DNA of 64,000 nt from an uncultured Jannaschia sp. (GCF_947494025.1 NZ_CANLTQ010000002.1:496001-560000), one strand, 5' to 3'. Shown: positions 30,835-40,030, counted from the stretch's first letter. Program-made: numbers and translations. Notes: generated by a model not told the origin, from the letters alone.

Positions 30835-30863
30835 TATCTAGCGGTCGATTTTCCTATTGACAA
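30835..30863 (-). promoter_or_regulatory. rpoZ-rsh promoter overlapping the folK stop codon
   Basis: Minus-strand TTGTCA (30863-30858), 17 bp, TAGATA (30840-30835). The first three bases of the -10 are the folK stop codon TAG. A leader of about 25-30 nt precedes rpoZ. Confidence 0.6.
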
Positions 30864-31440
30864 CCCCGCCCACCGCGCCAAGCGGACGTATCTCGCGCCG
30901 GTCCGCGCCCGACAGGCGCGACACCATCTCCGCGACCCTCCGTCCGGACAGCGGATGACGCCACCCCGCCGCGATCCCGGCCAGCGGGACGAGCACGAAG
31001 GCCCGGTCCTGCAGCCGCGGGTGCGGCAATATCAACTCTCCGGGCGCCTCCTGCGCCTGCCGCTCCGGGTCGAGCCCGATCCAGCCCTTGAGCACGGCCC
31101 GATCCGGCCGCACGATCGCGCCCCTCCCGAGCAGGTCGAGGTCGAGGCTCCGGGCGCCCCAACGGCGGTCGCGACGGCGACCGTGCCGCGCCTCGATCGC
31201 ATGAAGCGCCCGCAGCATCGCGGCGGGCGGCAGCGAGCAATAGGTCGCGAGGACCGCATTCACGAAATCGGGCCCCGCCCCTTTCGGATAGGCCGGCGTC
31301 CGGTAGAGTCTCGACATTCCCGCGACCCGGCCCGGGACCCTGTGCGCCGCCGCAACGATCGCCTGGGCATTGAACGCGACCGCATTGCCCAAGTTCGCGC
31401 CAAGGGCCACAAGGTAGAAGGACGATTCGAAGCGCGCCAT
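30838..31440 (-). CDS. folK: 2-amino-4-hydroxy-6-hydroxymethyldihydropteridine pyrophosphokinase
   Basis: 200 residues. It transfers pyrophosphate from ATP in folate synthesis. YLVALGANLGN at the start, FVNAVLATYCSLPP, and the signature RDRRWGARSLDLDLLGRG are visible. Somewhat longer than E. coli FolK (159) because of a C-terminal extension. Divergent from the NYN-domain gene over an AT-rich 107-bp spacer. Confidence 0.95.
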   Translation of the reverse strand: MARFESSFYLVALGANLGNAVAFNAQAIVAAAHRVPGRVAGMSRLYRTPAYPKGAGPDFVNAVLATYCSLPPAAMLRALHAIEARHGRRRDRRWGARSLDLDLLGRGAIVRPDRAVLKGWIGLDPERQAQEAPGELILPHPRLQDRAFVLVPLAGIAAGWRHPLSGRRVAEMVSRLSGADRREIRPLGAVGGVVNRKIDR

Positions 31441-31547
31441 TGCCTATTGCGTCAATACGAATAATTATATGCTGAGAAAGGGAAACCGCGGCGCAAGTCC
31501 AGACTTATTGCGGTCGGATGGCGGTTCACCCCCGAAAGGATGGCAGA

Positions 31548-32114
31548 ATGTTTTATCGCGACGAGCGACTCGCGCTCTTCATAGACGGGGCGAATTTGTA
31601 CGCTGCCGCGAAGGCTCTTTCCTTCGATATCGATTACCGGCTCCTGCGGCAGGAATTCGTGCGACGGGGCAAGCTCCTGCGGGCGTTCTATTACACCTCG
31701 CTCATGGAGACGGAGGATTATTCCCCGATCCGTCCGTTGGTGGATTGGCTGCAATACAACGGCTTCACCCTCGTCACAAAGCCCGCCAAGGAATTCACCG
31801 ACAGCCAGGGGCGGCGCAAGATCAAGGGGAACATGGATATCGAGCTGACGGTCGACGCGCTCGACACGGCGGAGCATGTGGATCACATCGTCCTGTTCTC
31901 CGGCGACGGCGATTTCCGGCCCCTCGTCGCGGCGTTGCAGCGCAAGGGCGTGCGGGTCTCGGTCTGCTCGACCCTGCGCAGCCAGCCTTCCATGATCTCC
32001 GACGACCTCCGGCGTCAGGCCGACAACTTCATCGAGCTCGACGAACTGCGCGACGTGATCGGCCGGCCGCCCCGCGGAACGGACGCTTCCACCCCCGAGA
32101 ACGCGCAGGCCTGA
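31548..32114 (+). CDS. NYN-domain (LabA/DUF88) protein, putative RNase
   Basis: 188 residues from ATG 31548, with AAGGA upstream. PIN-like NYN fold: ALFIDGANLYAAAK (first Asp), the KGNMDIELTVDAL block and VLFSGDGDFRPLVAALQRKG (Asp cluster), ending ADNFIELDEL. Relatives are metal-dependent RNases or RNA-binding regulators, such as cyanobacterial LabA. The particular target is unknown. Confidence 0.9.
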   Translation: MFYRDERLALFIDGANLYAAAKALSFDIDYRLLRQEFVRRGKLLRAFYYTSLMETEDYSPIRPLVDWLQYNGFTLVTKPAKEFTDSQGRRKIKGNMDIELTVDALDTAEHVDHIVLFSGDGDFRPLVAALQRKGVRVSVCSTLRSQPSMISDDLRRQADNFIELDELRDVIGRPPRGTDASTPENAQA

Positions 32115-32136
32115 GCCCGGGGCCTGTCGCGTCGGG

Positions 32137-32592
32137 TCAGCGCTTCGGTTTGAACGGCGCCATCCCCGCCCGGGCCAGCGCGTCGGCCCGTTCGTTCTCC
32201 GGGTGGCCCGCATGGCCCTTGACCCATGCCCAGACGACGTCGTGCCGCGCCTGCGCCGTGTCGAGCCGGCGCCACAGATCTTCGTTCTTGACCGGCTTGC
32301 GGGTCGAGGTCTTCCAGCCGTTCCGCTTCCAGCCGTGCAGCCACGCGGTGATGCCGCCCTTCACGTAGGCGCTGTCGGTCACGATCCGGAGCGTCGAGGG
32401 CCGCTCCAGCGCCTCCAGCGCGCTGATCGCGGCCATGAGCTCCATGCGGTTGTTGGTCGTCTCGGCCTCGCCGCCCTTCAGCTCGCGCTCCCTGACCACC
32501 GCGCCGTCCTTCGACGCGACAAGCAGCGCGCCCCAGCCGCCGGGGCCCGGATTGCCGGAGCAGGCGCCGTCCGTATAGGCGACGAGCTCCAT
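32137..32592 (-). CDS. rnhA: Ribonuclease HI
   Basis: 151 residues from ATG 32592. It removes RNA from RNA-DNA hybrids. The DEDD active site is complete: Asp8 ([17 protein letters not shown]), Glu51 ([10 protein letters not shown]), Asp73 (IVTDSAYV), Asp137 ([11 protein letters not shown]); the basic-protrusion [13 protein letters not shown] is present. The start overlaps the DUF3429 stop by one base. A 22-bp gap separates it from the convergent NYN gene. Confidence 0.97.
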   Translation of the reverse strand: MELVAYTDGACSGNPGPGGWGALLVASKDGAVVRERELKGGEAETTNNRMELMAAISALEALERPSTLRIVTDSAYVKGGITAWLHGWKRNGWKTSTRKPVKNEDLWRRLDTAQARHDVVWAWVKGHAGHPENERADALARAGMAPFKPKR

Positions 32593-33047
32593 CAGAACGC
32601 CACCGGCAGCAGGCAGAGCACGACCCCCGCCGTCAGGATCATCCGAAGCGTCATCCACCAGGGCGGCGCCAGCCCGTAGCGCCAGAACAGCCAGTCGAGC
32701 CCCAGAAGGCCGACGAACCCCGCGATCAGCGCCACCGCCGCCCCGGTCGGCCCCCCGCCGGTGGTGAAGAACGCCCAAAGCGCCGGCAGGACCGAAAGCG
32801 CGTAGCCCGTCGCGGCCATCGCGCCCTCGGCCTTCGTGGCGAAGCCCCAAAGCACGCCCGACATGAAGGACAGGATCACCGCGCCGTAGAAGAGCCCGAT
32901 ATAGGGCCCCACGAAGCGCGGCCCCACCGTGGCGAGCGTCGCCGCCGCCGCGCCGTCCCACCAAAGCGTCACGACGCCCCAGACGAAGGGTAGCAATCCG
33001 GCCAGACCGAGGACGAGCGGGGCAAGGGGAACACGGGCTGGGATCAT
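32592..33047 (-). CDS. DUF3429-family membrane protein
   Basis: 151 residues from [14 protein letters not shown] (ATG 33047); a longer in-frame start gives an arginine-rich, unlikely N-terminus. Five membrane helices. The segments [14 protein letters not shown] and [17 protein letters not shown] are typical of DUF3429, inner-membrane proteins of unknown role. Coupled to rnhA (1-base overlap). Confidence 0.85.
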   Translation of the reverse strand: MIPARVPLAPLVLGLAGLLPFVWGVVTLWWDGAAAATLATVGPRFVGPYIGLFYGAVILSFMSGVLWGFATKAEGAMAATGYALSVLPALWAFFTTGGGPTGAAVALIAGFVGLLGLDWLFWRYGLAPPWWMTLRMILTAGVVLCLLPVAF

Positions 33048-33675
33048 GCGCGCCACATGCCACGGACGCTTTCCGGACGAAAGCCCCGAGCCGACCCGCC
33101 GCGAACCGGCCCCGGACCCGCTTGGACGGCGCACGTTTCGGGGGGAACCGGGCGGGCGAATCCCGGTAGCTCGACCGATCGGCGGGGCGCATCGCATCCC
33201 GTCCGCCGACGCGCACCGAGGTCCTCATAGCAAACCGCAGGGGGGTCGAGACGAAGAGAGCGATGCTGGCGTCGACGCCAGCGCCGGCAAACCGTAGCTT
33301 TCGAAGACGACGGGGGGGCATCTCCGTGAACACGCCGCCAAACGCCGCAACCCCGGGCGCCACGCTCCGGCGCGCCCGGAAGGAACGGCAGCGGCAGCGA
33401 TCCCGGACAGGTCGGCCGCACCCGCGAACTCGATCACGGCGAAGGGCGCTCCCACGGCTGCGGCACAACCGCGACGAGCGCCGGAACGATCCCGAACGCA
33501 ACCGTGAGCGCTGATCGACGACCGCGGCCCATCGCCAGCGTTTCGACGTTTCCGGCGCCGGGGACGACGGCAAGCGCGCCGAGGCGGTACTGAAGCGTGA
33601 CGACGCTGCGAGACCGGCCGCGCCCCGGCGATCGCACAGACCGAGTAGTCGCCTCCGGCCAAACGTTACCGGAAC
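33048..33675. other. Region between ispH and DUF3429 gene; possible decayed coding sequence
   Basis: About 630 bp without an intact gene. The minus strand shows plausible protein-like pieces in different frames: a TTG-started frame to 33434 with a hydrophobic [20 protein letters not shown] segment, then [17 protein letters not shown] in a second frame (to 33225), then [17 protein letters not shown] in a third. This could be one small membrane/exported protein broken by frameshifts, or chance in GC-rich DNA. Confidence 0.3.
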
Positions 33676-33706
33676 CTTCCGTTAACCCCGCAAGGGTTGA
33701 CGGAAG
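33676..33706. repeat. 13-bp inverted repeat downstream of ispH
   Basis: CTTCCGTTAACCC (33676-33688) and GGGTTGACGGAAG (33694-33706) are separated by 5 nt and pair along their full length with one G-U. It lies 43 bp after the ispH stop. There is no strong U-tract on the minus strand, but ATTTAT follows on the plus strand. Likely an mRNA 3'-end hairpin of ispH. Confidence 0.45.
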
Positions 33707-33748
33707 ATTTATCAACTGGCTTGAGGTATTCCGCGCTTGCCCTGCGTG

Positions 33749-34702
33749 TTACGCCGTCCGCAGCACCCGGGGCACCTTGAACTCCACGTTCTCCTCCGCC
33801 GTCACGACCGGGTTCACGGTCACGGCGAAGCGGTCGCGGAAGGCCGCGACGACTTCCTCGATCAGAACGTCGGGCGCGCTTGCCCCCGCGGTGATGCCGA
33901 CGGATCGGATGCCCTCGAGCGCGCGCCAGTCGATGTCGGCCGCGCGCTGCACGAGCTGCGCATAGGCGCAGCCGGCCTTGGCTCCGACCTCCACCAGCCG
34001 CTTCGAGTTCGAGGAGTTCGGCGCGCCGACCACGAGGATCGCGTCGCAATCGGGCGCCATCGCCTTGACCGCCTCCTGCCGGTTGGTCGTGGCGTAGCAG
34101 ATGTCCTCCTTGTGCGGCCCGACGATCGCGGGGAACCGCGCCTTGAGGGCCGCGACGATGTCCGCGGTGTCGTCGACCGAAAGCGTCGTCTGCGTGATGA
34201 AGGCCAGCCGCCCGGGGTCGCGCGGGGCCAGTCGGACCACGTCCTCCGGCGTCTCGACCAGGAGCACCTCGCCGTCGGGAAGCTGCCCCATCGTGCCGAT
34301 CGTCTCGGGATGTCCGGCATGGCCGATCATCACCATCTGCAGCCCGTTCTCGTTGTGCCGCGCCGCCTCGATATGGACCTTGGAGACGAGCGGACAGGTC
34401 GCGTCCACGTAGATCATCTCCCGCGCAGCGGCGTCGGCCGGGACGGCGCGCGGCACGCCGTGGGCGGAGAAGATCACCGGACGGTCGGCCGGGCATTCGT
34501 CGAGTTCCTCCACGAAGACCGCGCCCCTCGCCCTGAGCCCGTCGACGACGTAGCGGTTGTGGACGATCTCGTGGCGCACATAGACCGGGGCGCCCCATTT
34601 CTCGAGCGCCAGCTCGACGATCTTGATGGCCCGGTCCACGCCCGCGCAGAAGCCGCGGGGGGCGGCGAGGTGGAGTGTCAGCGGGGGTCTCGGTTCGGTC
34701 AT
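33749..34702 (-). CDS. ispH: 4-hydroxy-3-methylbut-2-enyl diphosphate reductase
   Basis: 317 residues. Last step of the MEP isoprenoid pathway, giving IPP and DMAPP; it carries an Fe-S cluster held by three Cys: Cys19 ([13 protein letters not shown]), the Cys in [12 protein letters not shown] and that in [13 protein letters not shown]. The [11 protein letters not shown]-like [13 protein letters not shown] motif is also present. Single gene with an inverted repeat behind it. Confidence 0.97.
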   Translation of the reverse strand: MTEPRPPLTLHLAAPRGFCAGVDRAIKIVELALEKWGAPVYVRHEIVHNRYVVDGLRARGAVFVEELDECPADRPVIFSAHGVPRAVPADAAAREMIYVDATCPLVSKVHIEAARHNENGLQMVMIGHAGHPETIGTMGQLPDGEVLLVETPEDVVRLAPRDPGRLAFITQTTLSVDDTADIVAALKARFPAIVGPHKEDICYATTNRQEAVKAMAPDCDAILVVGAPNSSNSKRLVEVGAKAGCAYAQLVQRAADIDWRALEGIRSVGITAGASAPDVLIEEVVAAFRDRFAVTVNPVVTAEENVEFKVPRVLRTA

Positions 34703-34756
34703 GGCATCGCTCCTCGCCCCACCACCTAAGAGCGCGGGGGGCCGGGGTCCAGCCCG

Positions 34757-35677
34757 TCAGCCTGCCAGCGGATCGCCGGGGACGAGCCGGGCGCCGTTGC
34801 GGAACGCGATGCCGCTGTTCGGGCCGCGGCCGGCCTGCTGCACCTCCAGAAGCTCGACCGCGCCGGTCCCGGCGGCGACCACGAGGCCATCCCCTTCGAG
34901 AATCGTGCCGGGCGCCGCGGAATGTTCGACCTCCGGCAGCGCCACCGCGCGCAGGAGTTTCAGCCGCGCGCCGTCGCGCGCGACCCAGGCGCCCGGGAAC
35001 GGCGACAGGCCGTTGATCTGCCGCGCGAGGGTCGCGGCGTCCCAGGCGAAGTCGGCCTCCGCCTCGGACTTGTCGATCTTGGCGGCGTAGGTCACGCCCT
35101 CCTCGGGTTGCGCGACGGGGGACAGGCGGGCGATCTGGTCCACCGCCTGCACGACAAGCCGCGCGCCCATCGCGGACAGACGGTCGTGGAGATCGCCCGT
35201 CGTGTCGCCGGGCGCGATGTCCGTCGCCTCCCGCAGGATGACCGGGCCCGTGTCGAGCCCCGCCTCCATCGCCATGATGCAGATCCCCGTCCGGTCGTCG
35301 CCCGCCATCACCGCGCGCTGGATCGGCGCCGCCCCCCGCCAGCGCGGCAGGAGCGAGGCATGGACGTTGAGACAGCCGTGACGCGGCGCGTCGAGCACCG
35401 CCTGCGGCAGGATCAGGCCGTAGGCCACCACGACGGCGAGATCCGCGTCGAGCGCGGCGAAGTCCTCCGCCGCCCCGCCCTTGAGCGAGGTCGGGGTGCG
35501 CACCTCGATCCCGAGCTCCTCGGCCCGGAGGTGGACGGGCGCGGGGCGATCCCGCCTGCCCCGGCCGGCCGGCCGCGGCGGCTGCGTATAGGCGGCAAGG
35601 ACGTGGTGCCCCGATTCGTGCAGCGCGTCGAGGACGGGGACCGCGAAATCGGGCGTTCCCATGAAGATCAGGCGCAT
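34757..35677 (-). CDS. fmt: Methionyl-tRNA formyltransferase
   Basis: 306 residues. It formylates initiator Met-t[22 protein letters not shown], the folate-binding core with catalytic [24 protein letters not shown] (Asn-His) and a C-terminal OB-fold domain ([12 protein letters not shown]) are present. It overlaps the upstream deformylase-like gene by 10 bp; the deformylases that reverse this modification sit beside it. Confidence 0.97.
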   Translation of the reverse strand: MRLIFMGTPDFAVPVLDALHESGHHVLAAYTQPPRPAGRGRRDRPAPVHLRAEELGIEVRTPTSLKGGAAEDFAALDADLAVVVAYGLILPQAVLDAPRHGCLNVHASLLPRWRGAAPIQRAVMAGDDRTGICIMAMEAGLDTGPVILREATDIAPGDTTGDLHDRLSAMGARLVVQAVDQIARLSPVAQPEEGVTYAAKIDKSEAEADFAWDAATLARQINGLSPFPGAWVARDGARLKLLRAVALPEVEHSAAPGTILEGDGLVVAAGTGAVELLEVQQAGRGPNSGIAFRNGARLVPGDPLAG

Positions 35678-36159
35678 TTGGCGGCCCTCCTGAGGAGCAT
35701 GTCGCGCTTCACCTTGGACAGGCGGTGGAAGTACATCCGCCCGTCGAGATGGTCGATCTGGTGCTGCACCGAGGTCGCGCGGAGAAGGACGAACTCCTCC
35801 TCCCGCGCGGCGCCGGTCTCGTCGAGGAAGGCGACGGTGACGGCGCGCGGGCGCGACACGCGGGCCGAGACGCCGGGCAGGTTCGGCGAGGCTTCCTCGT
35901 GGTCGCGCAGCGTGGCGCTCGCGTGGAGGATACGGGGATTGGCGAGGCGAGCGACCCCCTGCCCGTCACCGGCATCGACCACGGCCAGACGGCGCATGAT
36001 ACCGAGCTGCGGGGCGGCCAGACCGACGCCGGGCATCGCATGCATCGCCTCCACCATCTCGTCCCAGATCGTCCGCACCGTGCCGTCCACGGCGTCGACG
36101 GGTTCGGCGGGCATGCGGAGGCGCGGATCGGGCCAGCGCAGGAAAGGGCGGTGCGTCAT
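35668..36159 (-). CDS. Peptide-deformylase-like protein with degenerate active site
   Basis: 163 residues. Motif 1 is intact (GVGLAAPQ, residues 44-51), but motif 2, normally EGCLS with a metal-binding Cys, reads EASPN (Cys replaced by Ser91), and motif 3, normally HEIDH, is HQIDH (133-137) with the catalytic Glu replaced by Gln134. The two His that bind metal remain. It is therefore probably inactive as a deformylase; it may be structural or regulatory. Between fmt and a canonical deformylase-family gene. Confidence 0.88.
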   Translation of the reverse strand: MTHRPFLRWPDPRLRMPAEPVDAVDGTVRTIWDEMVEAMHAMPGVGLAAPQLGIMRRLAVVDAGDGQGVARLANPRILHASATLRDHEEASPNLPGVSARVSRPRAVTVAFLDETGAAREEEFVLLRATSVQHQIDHLDGRMYFHRLSKVKRDMLLRRAAKCA

Positions 36160-36211
36160 CCGGGCTTTCGTGCCGCGTCCGGGCGCCCGGGTCCAGCGGC
36201 AATCGCGTCTG

Positions 36212-36670
36212 TCAGACCGGATCGGCGGGCTCCGCCTCGGGATAGTCGAGGATCAGCACACCGTCCAGATGGTCCATCTCGTGACAGATGCAGGCGGCGG
36301 CGAAGCCCGAGAAACGCTCCTCCCGCCGTCCCGAGGGGCCGTCGAAGGCGAGCGTGATCTCGGCCGGGCGGACCACGCGACGGGGCGTGTCGGGAATCGA
36401 GAGGCAGCCCTCGATGTTCACCTGCCGGCCCTCCCGCGCCACGATCTCCGGGTTCACGAAGACGCGCGGATCGGCCAGGCCGTCCTTCCAGCTCGCGTCG
36501 AGCACGAAGAGCCGTTCGGTCACGCCGACCTGCGGTCCGGCAAGACCCCGGCCCGGCGCCGCGTACATCGTGTCGAGCATGTCCCGCGCGAGCTGCGTCA
36601 CGTCGCCCGCGACCGGACGGCAGACGACGCGGAGGGTCGGATCGGGATGCATGACGATGGGCAGGATCAT
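36212..36670 (-). CDS. Peptide deformylase, second copy
   Basis: 152 residues from ATG 36670 (MILPIVMHPDPTLRVV). All three motifs are usable: GRGLAGPQVG (a variant of GxGLAAPQ), EGCLSIPD with the metal-binding Cys, and HEMDHLDG with the catalytic Glu. It overlaps the canonical def by 4 bp. Likely active, although motif 1 varies. Confidence 0.92.
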   Translation of the reverse strand: MILPIVMHPDPTLRVVCRPVAGDVTQLARDMLDTMYAAPGRGLAGPQVGVTERLFVLDASWKDGLADPRVFVNPEIVAREGRQVNIEGCLSIPDTPRRVVRPAEITLAFDGPSGRREERFSGFAAACICHEMDHLDGVLILDYPEAEPADPV

Positions 36671-37191
36671 CCCGCCTCCCGCGCCCGCTCGCGCTTCAGC
36701 TTCTGCATCCGGCGGGTGATCATCTGCCGGCGCATCGGCTTGAGGTAGTCGATGAAGAGCTTGCCCCGAAGATGGTCGATCTCGTGCTGAACGCAGATCG
36801 ACCAGAGCCCGTCGAACCCCTCCGTCCGCTCGGCGCCGGTCTCGTCGATCCACCGCACCTCGACCTCGCTCGGACGGGTCACGTCGGCATACTGGTCGGG
36901 AATCGAAAGGCAGCCTTCCTCGTAGGTGCCCGTCTCCTCGCTCGCAGCCAGGATCTCGGGGTTGAACATGACGAGGGGGCGCGGCGTCTCGCCCTCCTCC
37001 TTCACGCAGTCGAGCACGATCAGACGCTCCATCACGCCGAGCTGCGGCGCGGCGAGGCCGATGCCCGGGGCGTCGTACATCGTCTCGAGCATGTCCCGCG
37101 CCAGCGAAAGGCGCGCGTCCGACAGGTCGTCGACCGGCGCGGCGACCTGCTTCAGGCGCGGATCGGGGTGAATCAGGATAGGACGTTTCAT
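36667..37191 (-). CDS. def: Peptide deformylase
   Basis: 174 residues from ATG 37191. It removes formyl from nascent N-terminal Met. Canonical motifs [18 protein letters not shown] and QHEIDHLRG. It is the first of three deformylase-family genes followed by fmt. There is no Shine-Dalgarno; the ATG lies 8 bp after the -10 of the promoter at 37199-37227, so the mRNA is probably leaderless. Confidence 0.97.
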   Translation of the reverse strand: MKRPILIHPDPRLKQVAAPVDDLSDARLSLARDMLETMYDAPGIGLAAPQLGVMERLIVLDCVKEEGETPRPLVMFNPEILAASEETGTYEEGCLSIPDQYADVTRPSEVEVRWIDETGAERTEGFDGLWSICVQHEIDHLRGKLFIDYLKPMRRQMITRRMQKLKRERAREAG

Positions 37192-37198
37192 CGCGTCC

Positions 37199-37249
37199 GA
37201 TCTAGTCAGACGCCCGGCGCCTTGCAACCGGCGCCCGCGCGCGTATGCC
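37199..37249. promoter_or_regulatory. Divergent def / malY promoters sharing one -35 element
   Basis: The self-complementary TTGCAA at 37222-37227 can act as -35 in both directions. On the minus strand it is followed by 17 bp and TAGATC (37204-37199) for def; on the plus strand by 16 bp and TATGCC (37244-37249) for the MalY-like gene. The two promoters are thus mutually exclusive in binding of sigma. Confidence 0.5.
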
Positions 37250-37271
37250 TTCCCGGAACAAGGAGACCGAC

Positions 37272-38456
37272 ATGACAGCCGACCCCCGCTTCGACGAGAT
37301 CATCGACCGCCGCGACACGCATTGCGTGAAGTGGGACATGATGGAGTCGATCTACGGGGTCTCGGCCGAGGACGGGCTGGCGATGTGGGTGGCCGACATG
37401 GATTTCCGGCCGCCCGAATGCATCCGCGCGGCCGTCCGGCATCAGGTCGATCACGGCATCTTCGGCTATTTCGGGGACGACCGCGCCTACCGGGACGCGA
37501 TCCGCTGGTGGATGCGGGAGCGCCACGGCTGGGAGGTGGAGGCGGACGCGATCCTGACCACGCACGGCCTCGTCAACGGCGCCGCGCTCTGCGTCGATAC
37601 CTGGACCGCGCCGGGCGACGGCGTGGTGGTCTTCACGCCGGTCTACCATGCCTTCGCCAAGGTGATCCGCGCGAACGACCGGCGGGTCGTGGAATGCGAG
37701 CTGGCCTATGACGGCGAACGCTACGTTCCCGATTTCGAGACATGGGACGCGATCGTCGCGGAGGCGGGCGCGAAGTTGATGATGCTCTGCTCGCCGCACA
37801 ATCCGAACGGACGCGTCTGGACGCAGGCGGAACTGGAGGGCTACGCGGCCTTCGCGCGGCGCCACGACCTGATCCTCGTGTCGGACGAGATCCACCACGA
37901 CCTCGTTTATCCCGGCCAGACGCACATCCCGATGGCACGGATCGACGGCATCGCCGACCGGCTGGTGATGATGACCTCCACCACCAAGACCTTCAACATC
38001 GCGGGCGCCCATACCGGCAACGTCATCATCCACGACGAGGCGCTGCGGGCGGCCTTCGAGAAGCGATTGATGGCGCTGGGCCTGTCGCCCAATTCCTTCG
38101 GTTTGTTCATGGTGACCGCGGCCTATTCGCCCGAGGGGGCGGCCTGGGTGGACCGTCTGATGGACTATCTCGACGGAAACCGGCGGATCTTCGACCGAGG
38201 AATCGACGCGATCCCGGGCCTGAAATCGGTCCCGCTCGAGGCGACCTATCTCGGCTGGGTGGACTTCGCGGGGACCGGCATGTCGGGCGAGGAGTTCACG
38301 CGGCGGGTGGAGACGGATGCCCGGATCGCGGCCAATCACGGGCCGACCTTCGGCAAAGGCGGCGAAAGTTTTCTGCGCTTCAACCTCGCCACGCCGAGAT
38401 CGCGGGTCGAGGCGGCAGTGGAGCGGATGCAGGCGGCGTTCGCCGACCCGCAATAG
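37272..38456 (+). CDS. MalY/PatB-family PLP enzyme (probable cystathionine beta-lyase)
   Basis: 394 residues from ATG 37272, with AGGAG 7 nt upstream. Fold-type I aminotransferase class II: MWVADMDFRPP, HNPNGRVWTQAEL, and the PLP lysine in TTKTFNIAGAHTGN. Relatives cleave cystathionine or cysteine conjugates; a true aminotransferase is less likely from these motifs. Single gene, divergent from def, ending 2 bp from convergent glucosidase. Confidence 0.92.
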   Translation: MTADPRFDEIIDRRDTHCVKWDMMESIYGVSAEDGLAMWVADMDFRPPECIRAAVRHQVDHGIFGYFGDDRAYRDAIRWWMRERHGWEVEADAILTTHGLVNGAALCVDTWTAPGDGVVVFTPVYHAFAKVIRANDRRVVECELAYDGERYVPDFETWDAIVAEAGAKLMMLCSPHNPNGRVWTQAELEGYAAFARRHDLILVSDEIHHDLVYPGQTHIPMARIDGIADRLVMMTSTTKTFNIAGAHTGNVIIHDEALRAAFEKRLMALGLSPNSFGLFMVTAAYSPEGAAWVDRLMDYLDGNRRIFDRGIDAIPGLKSVPLEATYLGWVDFAGTGMSGEEFTRRVETDARIAANHGPTFGKGGESFLRFNLATPRSRVEAAVERMQAAFADPQ

Positions 38457-38458
38457 GA

Positions 38459-40030
38459 TTAGGCGAGCCGGACGACCCGTCCCTCGTTCGGGGCAAGATC
38501 GCCGGTCCGCGCGTCGTCGCCCGTGGTCGAGAACAGCGTCTCCCCCCCGAGATCCATCGGGCGGGCGCGGTCGCTAAAGTTGAGCGCCACGCCGATCCGG
38601 CGGCCGTTCCGCACTCGCTCATAGCAGAAGACCGCGTCGTCCACGGAGAGCGTGCGGTAATCGCCCTGCATCAGCGCCGGTTCCGCCCGTCGCAGGCGCA
38701 GAAGCCGGCGGTGCAGGTTCAGCATGGAGGCCGGGTCACCCTCCTGCGCGGCGACGTTCAGTCCGGGCCGCGTGTCCATCGGAAGCCAGGGCTCGCCCGT
38801 GGTGAAGCCGCCGCCCGCGCCCGCGTCCCAGGCGAGGGGCGCGCGTTCGGGGTCGCGGCCGAGGCCCTGGCCCGGCATGTTGATCTCCCACGGATCGACG
38901 ACGCGGTCGGCGGGAATTTCCACGTTCTCCATGCCGAGCTCGTCGCCCTGGTAGATCGTCGGCGTGCCGCGCAACGTCAGCAGCAGCGTCGCCGCCACCG
39001 CCGCCTGTCCGGGGCCGGCGCGGGTGGCGATGCGGGCGCGGTCGTGGTTGCCCAGCACCCAGTTCGGCCACGCGCCCTCGGGCAGCGCCGCCTCGTAGGC
39101 GTCGACGAGGCCCGCGACGATCACCGGGTTCCACTCGGCGTTGATGAGCAGGAAATTGAACGGCAGCTGGAATCCGTCGAGCTCGGCGCCGTAATACTCT
39201 ATGAACTCGCGGATCTCACCGTAGGCCTCGCCCACGAGGAGCTTCTCCTCGGGATAGGTCCGCGCGAGCGCCCGCATGTCGCGGACCACGTCGAACACCT
39301 CCGGCTGGTGGCGGGAATGCGCGGCCAGAAGGCTCATCGTATGCCCCTCGGGGCCTTCCCACGCCGCGTTGACCGGGTTGTCGCCGCGTTCGGGGTTCGG
39401 CGCCGCATGGTCCACCGCGTCCACGCGGAACCCGTCCACGCCGCGGTCGAACCAGAACCGCATCGCATCGAGCATCGCGGCGCGCGCCTGGGGGTTGCGC
39501 CAGTTGATCGTAGGCTGCTCCGGCAGAAAGGAATGGAGGTAATATTGCCCCGTTCCCTCGTCCCATTCCCAGGTCGAGCCGCCGAACTCCGCGATCCAGT
39601 TCGTGGGCGGGCCGCCACCCGGCAACGGGTCGCGCCAGACATACCAGTCCCGCTTCGGATTGTCGCGGGAGGACCGGCTTTCGAGGAACCAGGGATGCCG
39701 GTCGGAGCTGTGGCAGGGCACGAAATCGAGAAGCAGCTTCAGGCCGCGGGCATGCACCGCCGCGAGGAGTCGCTCGAAATCCGCCATCGTCCCGAAAAGC
39801 GGATCGACATCGGTGTAGTCCGACACGTCGTAGCCGAAATCGACCATCGGCGACGGATAGAAGGGCGAGATCCATATGGCGTCGATGCCGAGCCGGACGA
39901 GATGGTCGAGCCGCGATTCGATTCCCGCGAGATCGCCGATCCCGTCACCGTCGCTGTCCATGAAGGAGCGGGGGTAGATCTGGTAGATGACCCCCGTCTT
40001 CCACCATTCGGCGTTCTTCGCATCGGACAT
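38459..40030 (-). CDS. GH13 alpha-glucosidase / oligo-1,6-glucosidase
   Basis: 523 residues from ATG 40030 with GGGAGG upstream. (beta/alpha)8 alpha-amylase family: DSDGDGIGDLAGI calcium site near residue 26, nucleophile Asp204 (GFRVDAVDH), acid/base Glu268 (LVGEAYGE), transition-state Asp330 (LGNHDRAR). Acts on alpha-1,4 or alpha-1,6 glucosides in the cytoplasm. No sugar transporter gene is adjacent, so the substrate route is not visible. Confidence 0.94.
   Translation of the reverse strand: MSDAKNAEWWKTGVIYQIYPRSFMDSDGDGIGDLAGIESRLDHLVRLGIDAIWISPFYPSPMVDFGYDVSDYTDVDPLFGTMADFERLLAAVHARGLKLLLDFVPCHSSDRHPWFLESRSSRDNPKRDWYVWRDPLPGGGPPTNWIAEFGGSTWEWDEGTGQYYLHSFLPEQPTINWRNPQARAAMLDAMRFWFDRGVDGFRVDAVDHAAPNPERGDNPVNAAWEGPEGHTMSLLAAHSRHQPEVFDVVRDMRALARTYPEEKLLVGEAYGEIREFIEYYGAELDGFQLPFNFLLINAEWNPVIVAGLVDAYEAALPEGAWPNWVLGNHDRARIATRAGPGQAAVAATLLLTLRGTPTIYQGDELGMENVEIPADRVVDPWEINMPGQGLGRDPERAPLAWDAGAGGGFTTGEPWLPMDTRPGLNVAAQEGDPASMLNLHRRLLRLRRAEPALMQGDYRTLSVDDAVFCYERVRNGRRIGVALNFSDRARPMDLGGETLFSTTGDDARTGDLAPNEGRVVRLA

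Noticed and set aside
28172-30841. 889-residue plus-strand open frame opposite rsh
   Set aside because: It is the antisense of rsh in a GC-rich gene, rich in His, Arg and Leu, with no family resemblance and no ribosome-binding site; rsh on the minus strand has clear domains.
33434-33715. 93-residue TTG-started minus-strand frame as an intact gene
   Set aside because: Weak start without ribosome-binding site, no recognisable family, and protein-like text continues in other frames; kept only as a possible remnant.
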